Position numbers and translations under genes: made by a program. A stretch of 39,296 nt of DNA from Clostridium sp. AM22-11AC (GTDB taxonomy: Bacteria; Bacillota; Clostridia; Lachnospirales; Lachnospiraceae), in assembly GCF_003473545.1 (NCBI RefSeq), contig NZ_QUCM01000008.1:1-39296 (forward strand), in the 5' to 3' direction. Below are positions 7,373 to 14,629 of the stretch, piece after piece. The notes under the pieces were generated by a model. It did not search any database and was not told the DNA's origin. It was given only the letters and a program-made list of their open reading frames with translations. Every line of letters begins with the position of its first letter. Position 1 is the first letter of the stretch.

Positions 7373-7714
7373 ATGGCAAAGCGAAACCGCACCAATCCGG
7401 TGCAATTTTATCTCAGCGATGATGAGCAGTACATCCTCAACACCAAGTTCAAAGCATCCGGCATGAAGAGTATGTCTGCTTTCCTGCGCAAGCTGATCTT
7501 ATATGGATATGTGTATGATGTCGATTACAGTTATCTGCGAAATTACAATACAGAACTGGGACGTATCAGCTCCAGTTTAAACCAGATCGCAAAGAGGGTA
7601 AACAGCACCGGAAACATTTATCAGGAGGACATAGACGAAGTAAAGGAGTTGATGAATGAGGTATGGCATACACAAAAATCCATGCTATCAAAGCAACCGT
7701 TGATAAAGCCATAG
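7373..7714 (+). CDS. mobC: MobC-type relaxosome accessory protein
   Basis: A 113-aa basic protein that should bind oriT and help the relaxase open the DNA. The N-terminal part (RTNPVQFYLSDDEQ) and the 'SMSAFLRKLILYGY' helix fit the ribbon-helix-helix MobC family. The C-terminal half holds 'LGRISSSLNQIAKRVN', a hallmark of that family. I chose the ATG at 7373, supported by AGGAAG at 7359-7364; the frame is open back to a TTG at 7340, but that start lies in the attenuator T-run. It overlaps the relaxase gene by 52 bases, consistent with coupled expression. The operon promoter is at 7230-7258. Confidence 0.85.
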   Translation: MAKRNRTNPVQFYLSDDEQYILNTKFKASGMKSMSAFLRKLILYGYVYDVDYSYLRNYNTELGRISSSLNQIAKRVNSTGNIYQEDIDEVKELMNEVWHTQKSMLSKQPLIKP

Positions 7715-9033
7715 AATATATCTGTAACCCAGACAAAACCGATGAACAAATCTATGTTTCGTCTTATGCGTGTGCGCCCGAAACTGCGGCGATTGACTTT
7801 AAATATACGCTTGACCATTGCAGGGAAAACAGTCCCAACAAAGCCTATCATCTCATACAGGCTTTTGCTCCGGGCGAGGTCGGTTATGAGGAAGCACACC
7901 GCATCGGAAAAGAGCTTGCAGACAAGGTTTTAGAGGGGAAATATTCGTATGTTGTCACCACGCATATTGATAAGGGGCATATACACAACCATATCATCTT
8001 CTGTGCGGCTGATAACATCGAATACAATAAATACCATGACTGCACACAGACTTACCACCGCATCCGCCACCTGAGTGATAAACTGTGCAAAGAACACAAT
8101 CTTTCTGTCATCATTCCCGGTGGTGAACGTGGCAAAAAATACAAGGAATGGCAGTCTGATCAGAATGGTTCAACCTGGAAAACACAGCTCAGGCGGGACA
8201 TCAATTTCTGTATCAAATCAGCTTCCACTTACGAAGAATTTCTGCTTCTGATGCGGGCAAAAGGTTACGAAATCAAAGGGGAAACTTTTGGAGAAGATGC
8301 TGCGAAATATATCTCTTTCCGACCTCTGGACAAGGAGCGTTTTGTGCGTGGCAGTGCTAGGTCTTTAGGGAAAGAATACACAAAGGAACGTATCCGGGAA
8401 CGCATTGAAAAGAAGCGGGAACGAAAGGCAGTTATCCCGAAAAAGGATTACTCCACCCGCAGGCTCATTGACACCTCGGACGAGAAATTCCAGAACAGTC
8501 CCGGACTGCAACAGTGGGCGGCAATCGAGAATCTGAAAATCGCCGCACAAAGCTATAATGAAGCTGGTTCTCTCTCCGATTTGGAGCATAAGATTACTGT
8601 AAAAACCGAAGCGGGCAAGTCCGCCAAACAGAGCGTTGTGGAACTGGAACATCGCATGAAAGACCTTGCTGAAATCATCAAATATGCCGAGCAGTACAAA
8701 GACAACCGCTCCTATCATATCGCCTACAAGAAAGCCAAGAACCCGGACGCTTATTTTCGCAGATACGAGAGCCAGATCATCCTATATGGCGGTGCAAGAC
8801 GGGTGCTTGAACAGGCAGGCATCAAGCTAAAAGGATTGAATGTGGATAAGCTGCGAGCCGAATATCAGGCATTGGAAACGCAGAAAAAAGAACTGACCGC
8901 TACTTACAAGAGCTGTGAAAAAGAGGTGCGGGATTTGAAGCGGAAACAGGAAAATCTTGACCGGTATCTCGGACGGGCACAAACCGATCCGGTGCAGGAA
9001 CAATTTAAGAAAAAGAATAATCCTATCTTGTAG
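7663..9033 (+). CDS. MOBP-type relaxase / mobilisation nuclease
   Basis: This 456-aa relaxase should nick oriT, stay bound to the 5' end and pilot the strand into the recipient. A candidate catalytic tyrosine (Tyr19) sits in 'EYICNPDKT' near the N-terminus. The metal-binding histidine motif HIDKGHIHNHIIF lies at about residues 100-112. The second half is basic and rich in predicted coiled coil (about 310-450), typical of relaxase C-termini that contact the rest of the machinery. A GAGG ribosome site inside mobC precedes the ATG at 7663. Length is normal for the ICE-borne members of Pfam Relaxase (PF03432). No frame disruption is seen. Confidence 0.9.
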   Translation: MAYTKIHAIKATVDKAIEYICNPDKTDEQIYVSSYACAPETAAIDFKYTLDHCRENSPNKAYHLIQAFAPGEVGYEEAHRIGKELADKVLEGKYSYVVTTHIDKGHIHNHIIFCAADNIEYNKYHDCTQTYHRIRHLSDKLCKEHNLSVIIPGGERGKKYKEWQSDQNGSTWKTQLRRDINFCIKSASTYEEFLLLMRAKGYEIKGETFGEDAAKYISFRPLDKERFVRGSARSLGKEYTKERIRERIEKKRERKAVIPKKDYSTRRLIDTSDEKFQNSPGLQQWAAIENLKIAAQSYNEAGSLSDLEHKITVKTEAGKSAKQSVVELEHRMKDLAEIIKYAEQYKDNRSYHIAYKKAKNPDAYFRRYESQIILYGGARRVLEQAGIKLKGLNVDKLRAEYQALETQKKELTATYKSCEKEVRDLKRKQENLDRYLGRAQTDPVQEQFKKKNNPIL

Positions 9034-9034
9034 C

Positions 9035-9063
9035 TTGTTAATAATGACACCATGTATTATACT
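9035..9063 (+). promoter_or_regulatory. Promoter of the Abi gene
   Basis: TTGTTA (9035-9040), 17-base spacer and TATACT (9058-9063) lie in the 62-base gap after the relaxase. This suggests the Abi gene can be expressed independently of the mobilisation operon. Confidence 0.5.
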
Positions 9064-9095
9064 TAATTTATTACCACAAACACTTAGGAGATACT

Positions 9096-10085
9096 ATGGC
9101 GAAAACAGACTATAAATCAACTGATGCCTTAATGCGGCATCTTAGAAATAACGGAATTTCCATCTCAGGGACTTCTCAAAAGCAGCAACTGATCAATACA
9201 GGATATTTTCATGGTTATAAGGGATACCGCTTTTTTGTATCATCCTCAAACCGCCTTCCATTTACCTCATACAATGAGATCAACGCAACCATACAATATG
9301 ACACAAAACTAAAGTCTCTTTTATATGGAAAAATGATGTTTATTGAAACTGCCCTTAAAAATATTGCATTAAACACAATTATGACAGAAATAGATTCAAG
9401 CAGTGTCTATGATATGTATGATAAAGCAATCAGCAGTTACAAAAATGCTCCGGCTGGAACTCGCGAAGATATAAAAAAGAAATACCAAAATAACAAACTG
9501 AATCTCCAAGGTTCCATACAAAATGCCATAGCCGCTGCATACCGCAAAGAAAACCCTAAAATCACCCATTTTTATAATAATGTCAACTATAATGAGGTTC
9601 CAATTTGGGCAATTTTCGAAATTCTTACTATGGGCGATTTTGGTTATCTACTTTCCTGTCTGACTATTGATATGCGTGAAAAAGTATCCCGTTCAATCGG
9701 CATAAATCTATCCAGTGATACCTATCGGGAATTGCTTTATAAATATGTATATGCCTTAAAGGATCTGAGAAATGCTATTGCCCATAATGATGTAGTATAC
9801 GATACCCGTTTCAAAAAAATGGATCCATCCAGACCAATGAAACAGTGTCTGATTTTAGAAATGGGAATGCCTTACATAAATTTCAAAACTATTGGTGACT
9901 ATATTATTCTCATTTGTTATTACTTGAAATTACTGAAAGTTTCTAAAACTGAGATTAAATCATTTATTCGAGAATTTGAAAAGATCACACGAGAATACGA
10001 AGCATCCGTAAACCCGAATGTTTCAGCTATTACCATTCATCCCGATTTGTTTTCTCGGCTGGGCATCTTGAAAAATGCCATATAA
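9096..10085 (+). CDS. Abi_2 (AbiD/AbiF-like) abortive-infection protein with HEPN motif
   Basis: A 329-aa protein of the Abi_2 family (PF07751). The N-terminus 'INTGYFHGYKGYRFF' matches the family's 'GYY...GY..f' signature, and residues about 222-231 (LRNAIAHND) carry an Rx4H HEPN ribonuclease motif with Arg and His both present. Relatives defend against phage by halting the infected cell, probably by cutting RNA. AGGAG at 9086-9090 supports the ATG at 9096. The gene is AT-richer than the transfer genes, has its own promoter and is followed at once by a predicted small structured RNA. It therefore looks like a cargo defence module inserted between mobilisation and transfer genes. RNase activity is inferred from the motif. 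Confidence 0.85.
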   Translation: MAKTDYKSTDALMRHLRNNGISISGTSQKQQLINTGYFHGYKGYRFFVSSSNRLPFTSYNEINATIQYDTKLKSLLYGKMMFIETALKNIALNTIMTEIDSSSVYDMYDKAISSYKNAPAGTREDIKKKYQNNKLNLQGSIQNAIAAAYRKENPKITHFYNNVNYNEVPIWAIFEILTMGDFGYLLSCLTIDMREKVSRSIGINLSSDTYRELLYKYVYALKDLRNAIAHNDVVYDTRFKKMDPSRPMKQCLILEMGMPYINFKTIGDYIILICYYLKLLKVSKTEIKSFIREFEKITREYEASVNPNVSAITIHPDLFSRLGILKNAI

Positions 10086-10088
10086 TGC

Positions 10089-10117
10089 TTGCATATTTCA
10101 CTTGTATATAGTATATT
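10089..10117 (+). promoter_or_regulatory. Promoter for the predicted small RNA
   Basis: TTGCAT (10089-10094), 17-base spacer and TATATT (10112-10117) begin four bases after the Abi stop codon. No open frame follows, so the transcript would be non-coding, starting at about 10124. Confidence 0.5.
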
Positions 10118-10123
10118 ATAGAT

Positions 10124-10193
10124 AGCAATTGGGGTATGTGTTTGCGGACACATACTTGGAGGAGTCGGAGTAATCCGGCTCCTCTTTAATTTT
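10124..10193 (+). ncRNA. Predicted two-hairpin small RNA downstream of the Abi gene
   Basis: Downstream of the promoter come two perfect or near-perfect hairpins. The first is GTATGTGT/ACACATAC (10134-10141 with 10148-10155), with loop TTGCGG. The second is GAGGAGTCGG/CCGGCTCCTC (10159-10168 with 10175-10184, one G-U pair), with loop AGTAAT, and is followed by TTTAATTTT as an intrinsic terminator. The unit is about 70 nt and has no reading frame. Its position right behind an Abi_2/HEPN gene recalls, from memory, reports of AbiF-type proteins paired with small RNAs that act as antitoxin or guide. It could instead be just the terminator of the Abi transcript. Confidence 0.5.
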
Positions 10194-10197
10194 CAAC

Positions 10198-10246
10198 AAA
10201 AAAGATGGTAGCCAAAAGGATATTTCCTAATGACTACCATCTTTTT
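10198..10246. terminator. Bidirectional terminator between converging operons
   Basis: GATGGTAG (10204-10211) pairs with CTACCATC (10234-10241), flanked by A6 (10198-10203) and T5 (10242-10246), with a second small stem AGGA/TCCT inside. It ends both the plus-strand Abi/sRNA unit and the long minus-strand transfer operon, whose last stop codon (10245-10247) overlaps it. Confidence 0.75.
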
Positions 10247-10451
10247 ATTCTGCCGCTTCTAACACTAATTCTGCAAATTCTTTATCATTCATGCCTTCTA
10301 ATTTTTCTAATACCTGCCCGGCAATATCTTCCATATCGCTGTCCTTTATGTGCGGCATTACCCGTCTGATTTCTTCCATCATCTTCATTCTGTTCTGTGT
10401 CTCAAAAACACACATGAAATTGATTTCTTCTACTGTGAATTTATTCATCAT
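10245..10451 (-). CDS. TTRAP-like transposon-transfer assisting protein
   Basis: A 68-aa, acidic, helical protein. The opening 'FTVEEINFMCVFET', the 'RRVMPHIKDSDMEDIA' segment and the closing 'LEGMNDKEFAELVLE' match the small family called transposon-transfer assisting protein (TTRAP, PF14203), common in Tn1549-type elements. Its molecular role is not established. It starts at an ATGATG pair two bases after the stop of the 1343-aa gene (a TAGGATGATG junction). It is therefore translationally coupled and is the last gene of the transfer operon. Confidence 0.75.
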   Translation of the reverse strand: MMNKFTVEEINFMCVFETQNRMKMMEEIRRVMPHIKDSDMEDIAGQVLEKLEGMNDKEFAELVLEAAE

Positions 10452-10452
10452 C

Positions 10453-13400
10453 CTACATCTCCCTATGTGAATTTTTTGATTTTTCCAGTTCCTTCGTATC
10501 CTTATTGTTTCCCTGTGCCGCTTCCTTCTGCTTGGCTGCCAATCTCTCCTTTAAGGAAGAACGTGCTTCCGGCTTTTCCTGCTGTTCTTTCTTTTCTTCT
10601 TCACGATTGAATTTTTCCACTCCATTGTTGAGCCTCTCATCAATCATGTTATAATTCTGCTCCTCCAGTTCCTCAATCTTAGCAAGCGGCTTGTACTCTG
10701 CCAATTTCACAAGCAGTTCCTTTGCCTGTCTCTCACTGTCCTCGTCTATCCCCTCGTCAATAGATGCCTGTAAGAAAATACTTAGAGGTTTCACATTTCC
10801 AGTTCTTATATCATCAGCAATCATTTGTATCTGTGATTCTCTGTCTGATACCGAATCTCTATATCCATATGTATCAATCTCATAAGATAGCTGATCAAGT
10901 TCTGCCGCAAGTGCCTGTATTTTCTGCTCTTTTGTTTCCCGGTCATTGACCTCTTTCTCCGGAAAGGCTGCAATCAATTTCTTTAGTGCATCCTGCACTT
11001 TCGGAGTGTCCCGAAGCTCCGGTGTGTAATTCAGGAAATCAACATCAATACATTTTCCACTCAAAATGTCCGCCTGCTCATCTTCCCATTCTTCTGTTCC
11101 CTCGATGTGCATATTCACACCAAGCGAATGGATACCGTTCATCCGGGACGGATCAATGGCTTGATAAATCTGAATGGCTTCCTCAATCGTTTCTATCCCC
11201 TCATGATATTCTCCAATATTGTGAAATTCGCCACATTCTGCCACTGTAAATGTCACATGGACGGTCTCCGGCTCAATAACAGGTTCATTTGCCAGTTCCG
11301 TCTGCTCTGTCGGTTCCTGTTCCCGCCCTTGTGTTACAAGCTGTGTATTGACCTGTTCCTGCTGTGCCTTCTCCTGCAGATAGGTTTCCACTTCTGGCAG
11401 ATAAGTCTCCAATGTTCCGGTTCTGCTCTCTGTAATCGGGTTAATATCTACCTGTATGCCTGCAATATAAATGCTGTCCTCATGGAGCATATTAAAAAGG
11501 TCATCTTCTCTGGTGGAGCCTGTGTATTCCACAACCACATCCAAATCCGAATTTTCCTGCTCAATACCTCTGCATCGGCTCCCGACTACCACTACATCCA
11601 CGATTTTCGCATCCAGACCGTATTCATCAATCTGCGACTGCACATAAGCATACACTGTTTTTTCTATATCGTCCGCACTCTGTCCGTCCAGACTATGAAA
11701 CAATTCTTCTGTCTTTGCCCGGAAATCTGCAACCACATCCGGATTGTTCTCTCTGAATTCTGCCTGCTTTGCTTCCAAATCTGTCTGTTCCACTTCCTCG
11801 GCTTTCTCCGAAAGTTCCTCAAAATCAACAATCTCTGCTTCGGAACCTGCATACACCTCGCCCTGCAAAAATTCATCACGATAATACTGCTCTGTGACCG
11901 CTGAAAACCTCGGTTCTTTCAAATCCGCAATCACCATATCCATTGCACGCTGAATCGTAATATCCGGGTTATCGTAGACACCGCCATCCAGTAAATGATA
12001 CTGCTCATTCAGAATGGAGTAATCGTATCCCTCATCACATTCATGCATCAGGATATAACGGTCTGCGATATGAACCGCAAGCTCCGTCTCTATCTCATTT
12101 TCCTTGCCCTCCAGTGTCAGCATGAACTTCGGCAGTTCTGTAAATCCAAAAGAATCTACAAAGTGTGCGCTGTTTTCCCCGTTCTCATGTAATACCACAA
12201 TATCGCTGACCGACAGTGAATGTGCCTTGTAGTCTGCCGGATGGTCAATATTAAGCTTTTTATAGATTGCTTCCAGTGTTTCCGATTGCGTCCGTCCCTG
12301 CAATTCTGACAATTCGCCCAAATACACCAGTTTATAATTTTCCGGCAATACCGCATCAAAATTGTCTTTGGTTATTCCCATACGCTTCAGGCTTTCCGTT
12401 CCCTCAAAGCGGAACTTGTCCAGTTCGGGATTATCCTTTAACTGGTAAATACCGTATTTATCGGTATTTCCATATAAAAGTAGTGCTTCCCTGTTGGAAT
12501 TACTCTCTGTAAGTTCTTCCTGCATCATGAGAAGTTTCCGTTCATTCTGCCAGTCCCCTTTTTCTATTCCGCACATTCCATCATGCTCTAAAATCTGTTT
12601 TCTATCAGCTACAGTACTCTCGGAACCATCCGTATGCAAAAGATACACAGGCAAGTCATGGTCAAATAGTTCCAATGCCCTTTCCTGTGTTAGTGGAAGC
12701 ATTTCAATCCATGTATAGCCATACTCCTGCATTTCAGATATTCCGACCATGCTATCCGGAAGTGCGTCGATTTCTGCTTGTGCATCTATCATTGCTAATG
12801 CAACATCCTGATTTCCATCCACTTCCTGTGCATAGATATGTTCTGCAAGCTCCCTTGTTTTCTCCATATCCCCCAGCTTATACGCATAATTCACAATCAG
12901 ATTTCTTTCATCATCGGAAAAGGCAGGCTGTCCATGCTCCAACCGGTTAATGATATGCTCTGCCTGTTGCATGACAGACAATTCCTCCGCATCCGTCAGA
13001 CCTGCATCAAAATCGTATTCATAATCCCAAAAGTCCGTCATATTTCCATTTAATTCCTTACTACTGGACGCAAGTAATGTGATTTCCGCTCCCTGTTTTT
13101 CCATATATGAAAGGTAATTGCCATCCCATTCTTTTTCATCAAGAGAAGCCATATCTTTAAGCATTTTTCCGACATCATCCCTTAACATATTTGTGATTTT
13201 CAAAACCTCCCATTCGCTTTCAAAAATGGAAGCGAACTTAACAACCACATCATCGGCATTGATCGGCTCCATTGCCTTATCATAGACCGCCTTTCTCTCC
13301 TTCATATCAATCAGCTCATCTGTATCCGTGTTATAACGCACATCCAGATGATACTCTCCGTACTCTCTGGAATCCTGATTGCCGATTTCCGTTGTCCATG

Positions 13401-14484
13401 CACCCCTGCTTTCCAAATATGCCTGTATGCTCAACTTGTCATCGTCTGTCATTTCTGACAATGCCTGCATCAGTTCTGGTCTGTCCATGCCATATACATC
13501 AAGCAGACTGAACTCTGAAAGGTCAGTATTCTGTATGAGGAGAATACTTTCCTTTGTCTGTTCCTGTGATACTTCCCTGTTCCTTTGTAATTCCTGTAAT
13601 TGTTCCTCTATCCCGGTAATCAACTCCGAAGCTGTCCTGCGTATCGTATCCATGGAAGATCTAAGTTCTTTGGTATCTCTTCCGCTGCTCCAACCTGCAA
13701 TATACCCAAAAGAATAATCAGAGGTATCTATACCAAAATGCTGACATACTGTATAAGCTATGCTCTCAGCTTCCACTTCTTTGGTATTGCGGTCTTTTTT
13801 CATCTGCTCATCCTGCTCCACTTCCTTGCTATGCAGCTTGGAGTGAACCACCTCATGGATCATTGTCTTTAAGGTCTGGCTCTCGCTCATGTTTTCCTGT
13901 ACCGCAATCCGCTTTGCTTCCCTATCATAATAGCCTTTGGAATCTCCGGCTATCTCCTCCAGTTCAATCGGTACTGGTGAAATGGCTTCTACTGCACGAA
14001 TCATATCCTGATACCCTTCCACATCTGAAAGAAGCTCCTTTGCCGCAAGTTCCGGTATCGGCTTTCCGTCTGTCTGTGCCACATCAAAAACGGATACTGC
14101 CCGGAATGCCGGAATTGTTATCTCGACTTCCTCTTTCTGCGGATTTCCGTCCTTATCAAGCAACAACTCTTGTGTAACCGGATCAATCTTATCCCGTTCC
14201 TCTTTGATTTTATAGGGTGCAGGTGCAAGGATACGGATTGCCTTTTCCCCTTTATTTACATGACGCTCAAAATTCTTCTGCCAAGCCTTGTATCCGGCCA
14301 CTAACGTAGCGTCAGGCTTTTGCATCGCAATTAAGAGCGTGTTGTTAAAACTGTAATTATGAAATTTTGACATCGTTCTAAGATAATTGCAGTAACTGTC
14401 ACTGTTGAATAAATCCTGCAATCCCTGCTCCAGTTTATCCGTAAGCTCCTGCACACGCTGTTTTTCTGTATTATTTTCTGCCAT
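10453..14484 (-). CDS. ArdC/LtrC-like polyvalent ICE protein with metallopeptidase and nucleotidyltransferase motifs
   Basis: About 1343 aa. The N-terminal about 110 residues form an ArdC-like single-strand DNA-binding domain ('LLIAMQKPDAT...VNKGEKAIRIL'). A zinc metallopeptidase motif HEVVH follows at about 209-213, as in ImmA/IrrE-like LtrC proteins. The middle contains repeated small domains of the YodL/LPD kind found in large ICE polyproteins. At about 965-985 'GSRCRG....SDLDVVVEY' is an intact nucleotidyltransferase (MNT-like) signature. The C-terminal tail is coiled-coil rich. Such proteins are thought to enter the recipient with the DNA and protect it. GGAGG at 14491-14495 fixes the ATG at 14484. 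A terminator-like hairpin lies 25 bases upstream. Confidence 0.8.
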   Translation of the reverse strand: MAENNTEKQRVQELTDKLEQGLQDLFNSDSYCNYLRTMSKFHNYSFNNTLLIAMQKPDATLVAGYKAWQKNFERHVNKGEKAIRILAPAPYKIKEERDKIDPVTQELLLDKDGNPQKEEVEITIPAFRAVSVFDVAQTDGKPIPELAAKELLSDVEGYQDMIRAVEAISPVPIELEEIAGDSKGYYDREAKRIAVQENMSESQTLKTMIHEVVHSKLHSKEVEQDEQMKKDRNTKEVEAESIAYTVCQHFGIDTSDYSFGYIAGWSSGRDTKELRSSMDTIRRTASELITGIEEQLQELQRNREVSQEQTKESILLIQNTDLSEFSLLDVYGMDRPELMQALSEMTDDDKLSIQAYLESRGAWTTEIGNQDSREYGEYHLDVRYNTDTDELIDMKERKAVYDKAMEPINADDVVVKFASIFESEWEVLKITNMLRDDVGKMLKDMASLDEKEWDGNYLSYMEKQGAEITLLASSSKELNGNMTDFWDYEYDFDAGLTDAEELSVMQQAEHIINRLEHGQPAFSDDERNLIVNYAYKLGDMEKTRELAEHIYAQEVDGNQDVALAMIDAQAEIDALPDSMVGISEMQEYGYTWIEMLPLTQERALELFDHDLPVYLLHTDGSESTVADRKQILEHDGMCGIEKGDWQNERKLLMMQEELTESNSNREALLLYGNTDKYGIYQLKDNPELDKFRFEGTESLKRMGITKDNFDAVLPENYKLVYLGELSELQGRTQSETLEAIYKKLNIDHPADYKAHSLSVSDIVVLHENGENSAHFVDSFGFTELPKFMLTLEGKENEIETELAVHIADRYILMHECDEGYDYSILNEQYHLLDGGVYDNPDITIQRAMDMVIADLKEPRFSAVTEQYYRDEFLQGEVYAGSEAEIVDFEELSEKAEEVEQTDLEAKQAEFRENNPDVVADFRAKTEELFHSLDGQSADDIEKTVYAYVQSQIDEYGLDAKIVDVVVVGSRCRGIEQENSDLDVVVEYTGSTREDDLFNMLHEDSIYIAGIQVDINPITESRTGTLETYLPEVETYLQEKAQQEQVNTQLVTQGREQEPTEQTELANEPVIEPETVHVTFTVAECGEFHNIGEYHEGIETIEEAIQIYQAIDPSRMNGIHSLGVNMHIEGTEEWEDEQADILSGKCIDVDFLNYTPELRDTPKVQDALKKLIAAFPEKEVNDRETKEQKIQALAAELDQLSYEIDTYGYRDSVSDRESQIQMIADDIRTGNVKPLSIFLQASIDEGIDEDSERQAKELLVKLAEYKPLAKIEELEEQNYNMIDERLNNGVEKFNREEEKKEQQEKPEARSSLKERLAAKQKEAAQGNNKDTKELEKSKNSHREM

Positions 14485-14508
14485 AAATGACCTCCATTTT
14501 GTACGATA

Positions 14509-14534
14509 AAAGGCAGCCACCACTGACTGCCTTT
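14509..14534 (-). terminator. Terminator-like hairpin before the 1343-aa gene
   Basis: AAAGGCAG (14509-14516) pairs with CTGCCTTT (14527-14534). On the minus strand the stem ends in TTTT, as in an intrinsic terminator, only 25 bases before the start codon. Almost the same hairpin stands before the 2844-aa gene (23196-23228). Confidence 0.55.
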
Positions 14535-14570
14535 ACATCAACTGCTATAACATTTTTAATAATCCTGCTT

Positions 14571-14622
14571 TTATTCCCAACCCGAATAGTGCTGACAGGT
14601 TGGGAATAAAGTTGGGAATAAA
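14571..14622. repeat. Inverted and direct repeats of TTATTCCCAAC
   Basis: TTATTCCCAACC (14571-14582) pairs perfectly with GGTTGGGAATAA (14598-14609), and GTTGGGAATAA occurs again at 14611-14621. The 105-base gap between the two giant genes therefore holds three copies of one 11-base motif, two in one orientation and one in the other. No T-run follows on the minus strand, so a protein-binding site or RNA fold is more likely than a terminator. Confidence 0.5.
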
Positions 14623-14629
14623 ACTTTTT

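Noticed and set aside
7187..7405. 72-codon minus-strand frame over the mobC promoter and start
   Set aside because: It runs antisense through the mobC promoter, attenuator and start, has no supporting ribosome site and shows no domain.
11107..11904. 265-codon plus-strand frame opposite the ArdC/LtrC-like gene
   Set aside because: It is Cys/His/Ile-rich antisense sequence over a gene with clear motifs, so I take it as a shadow frame.
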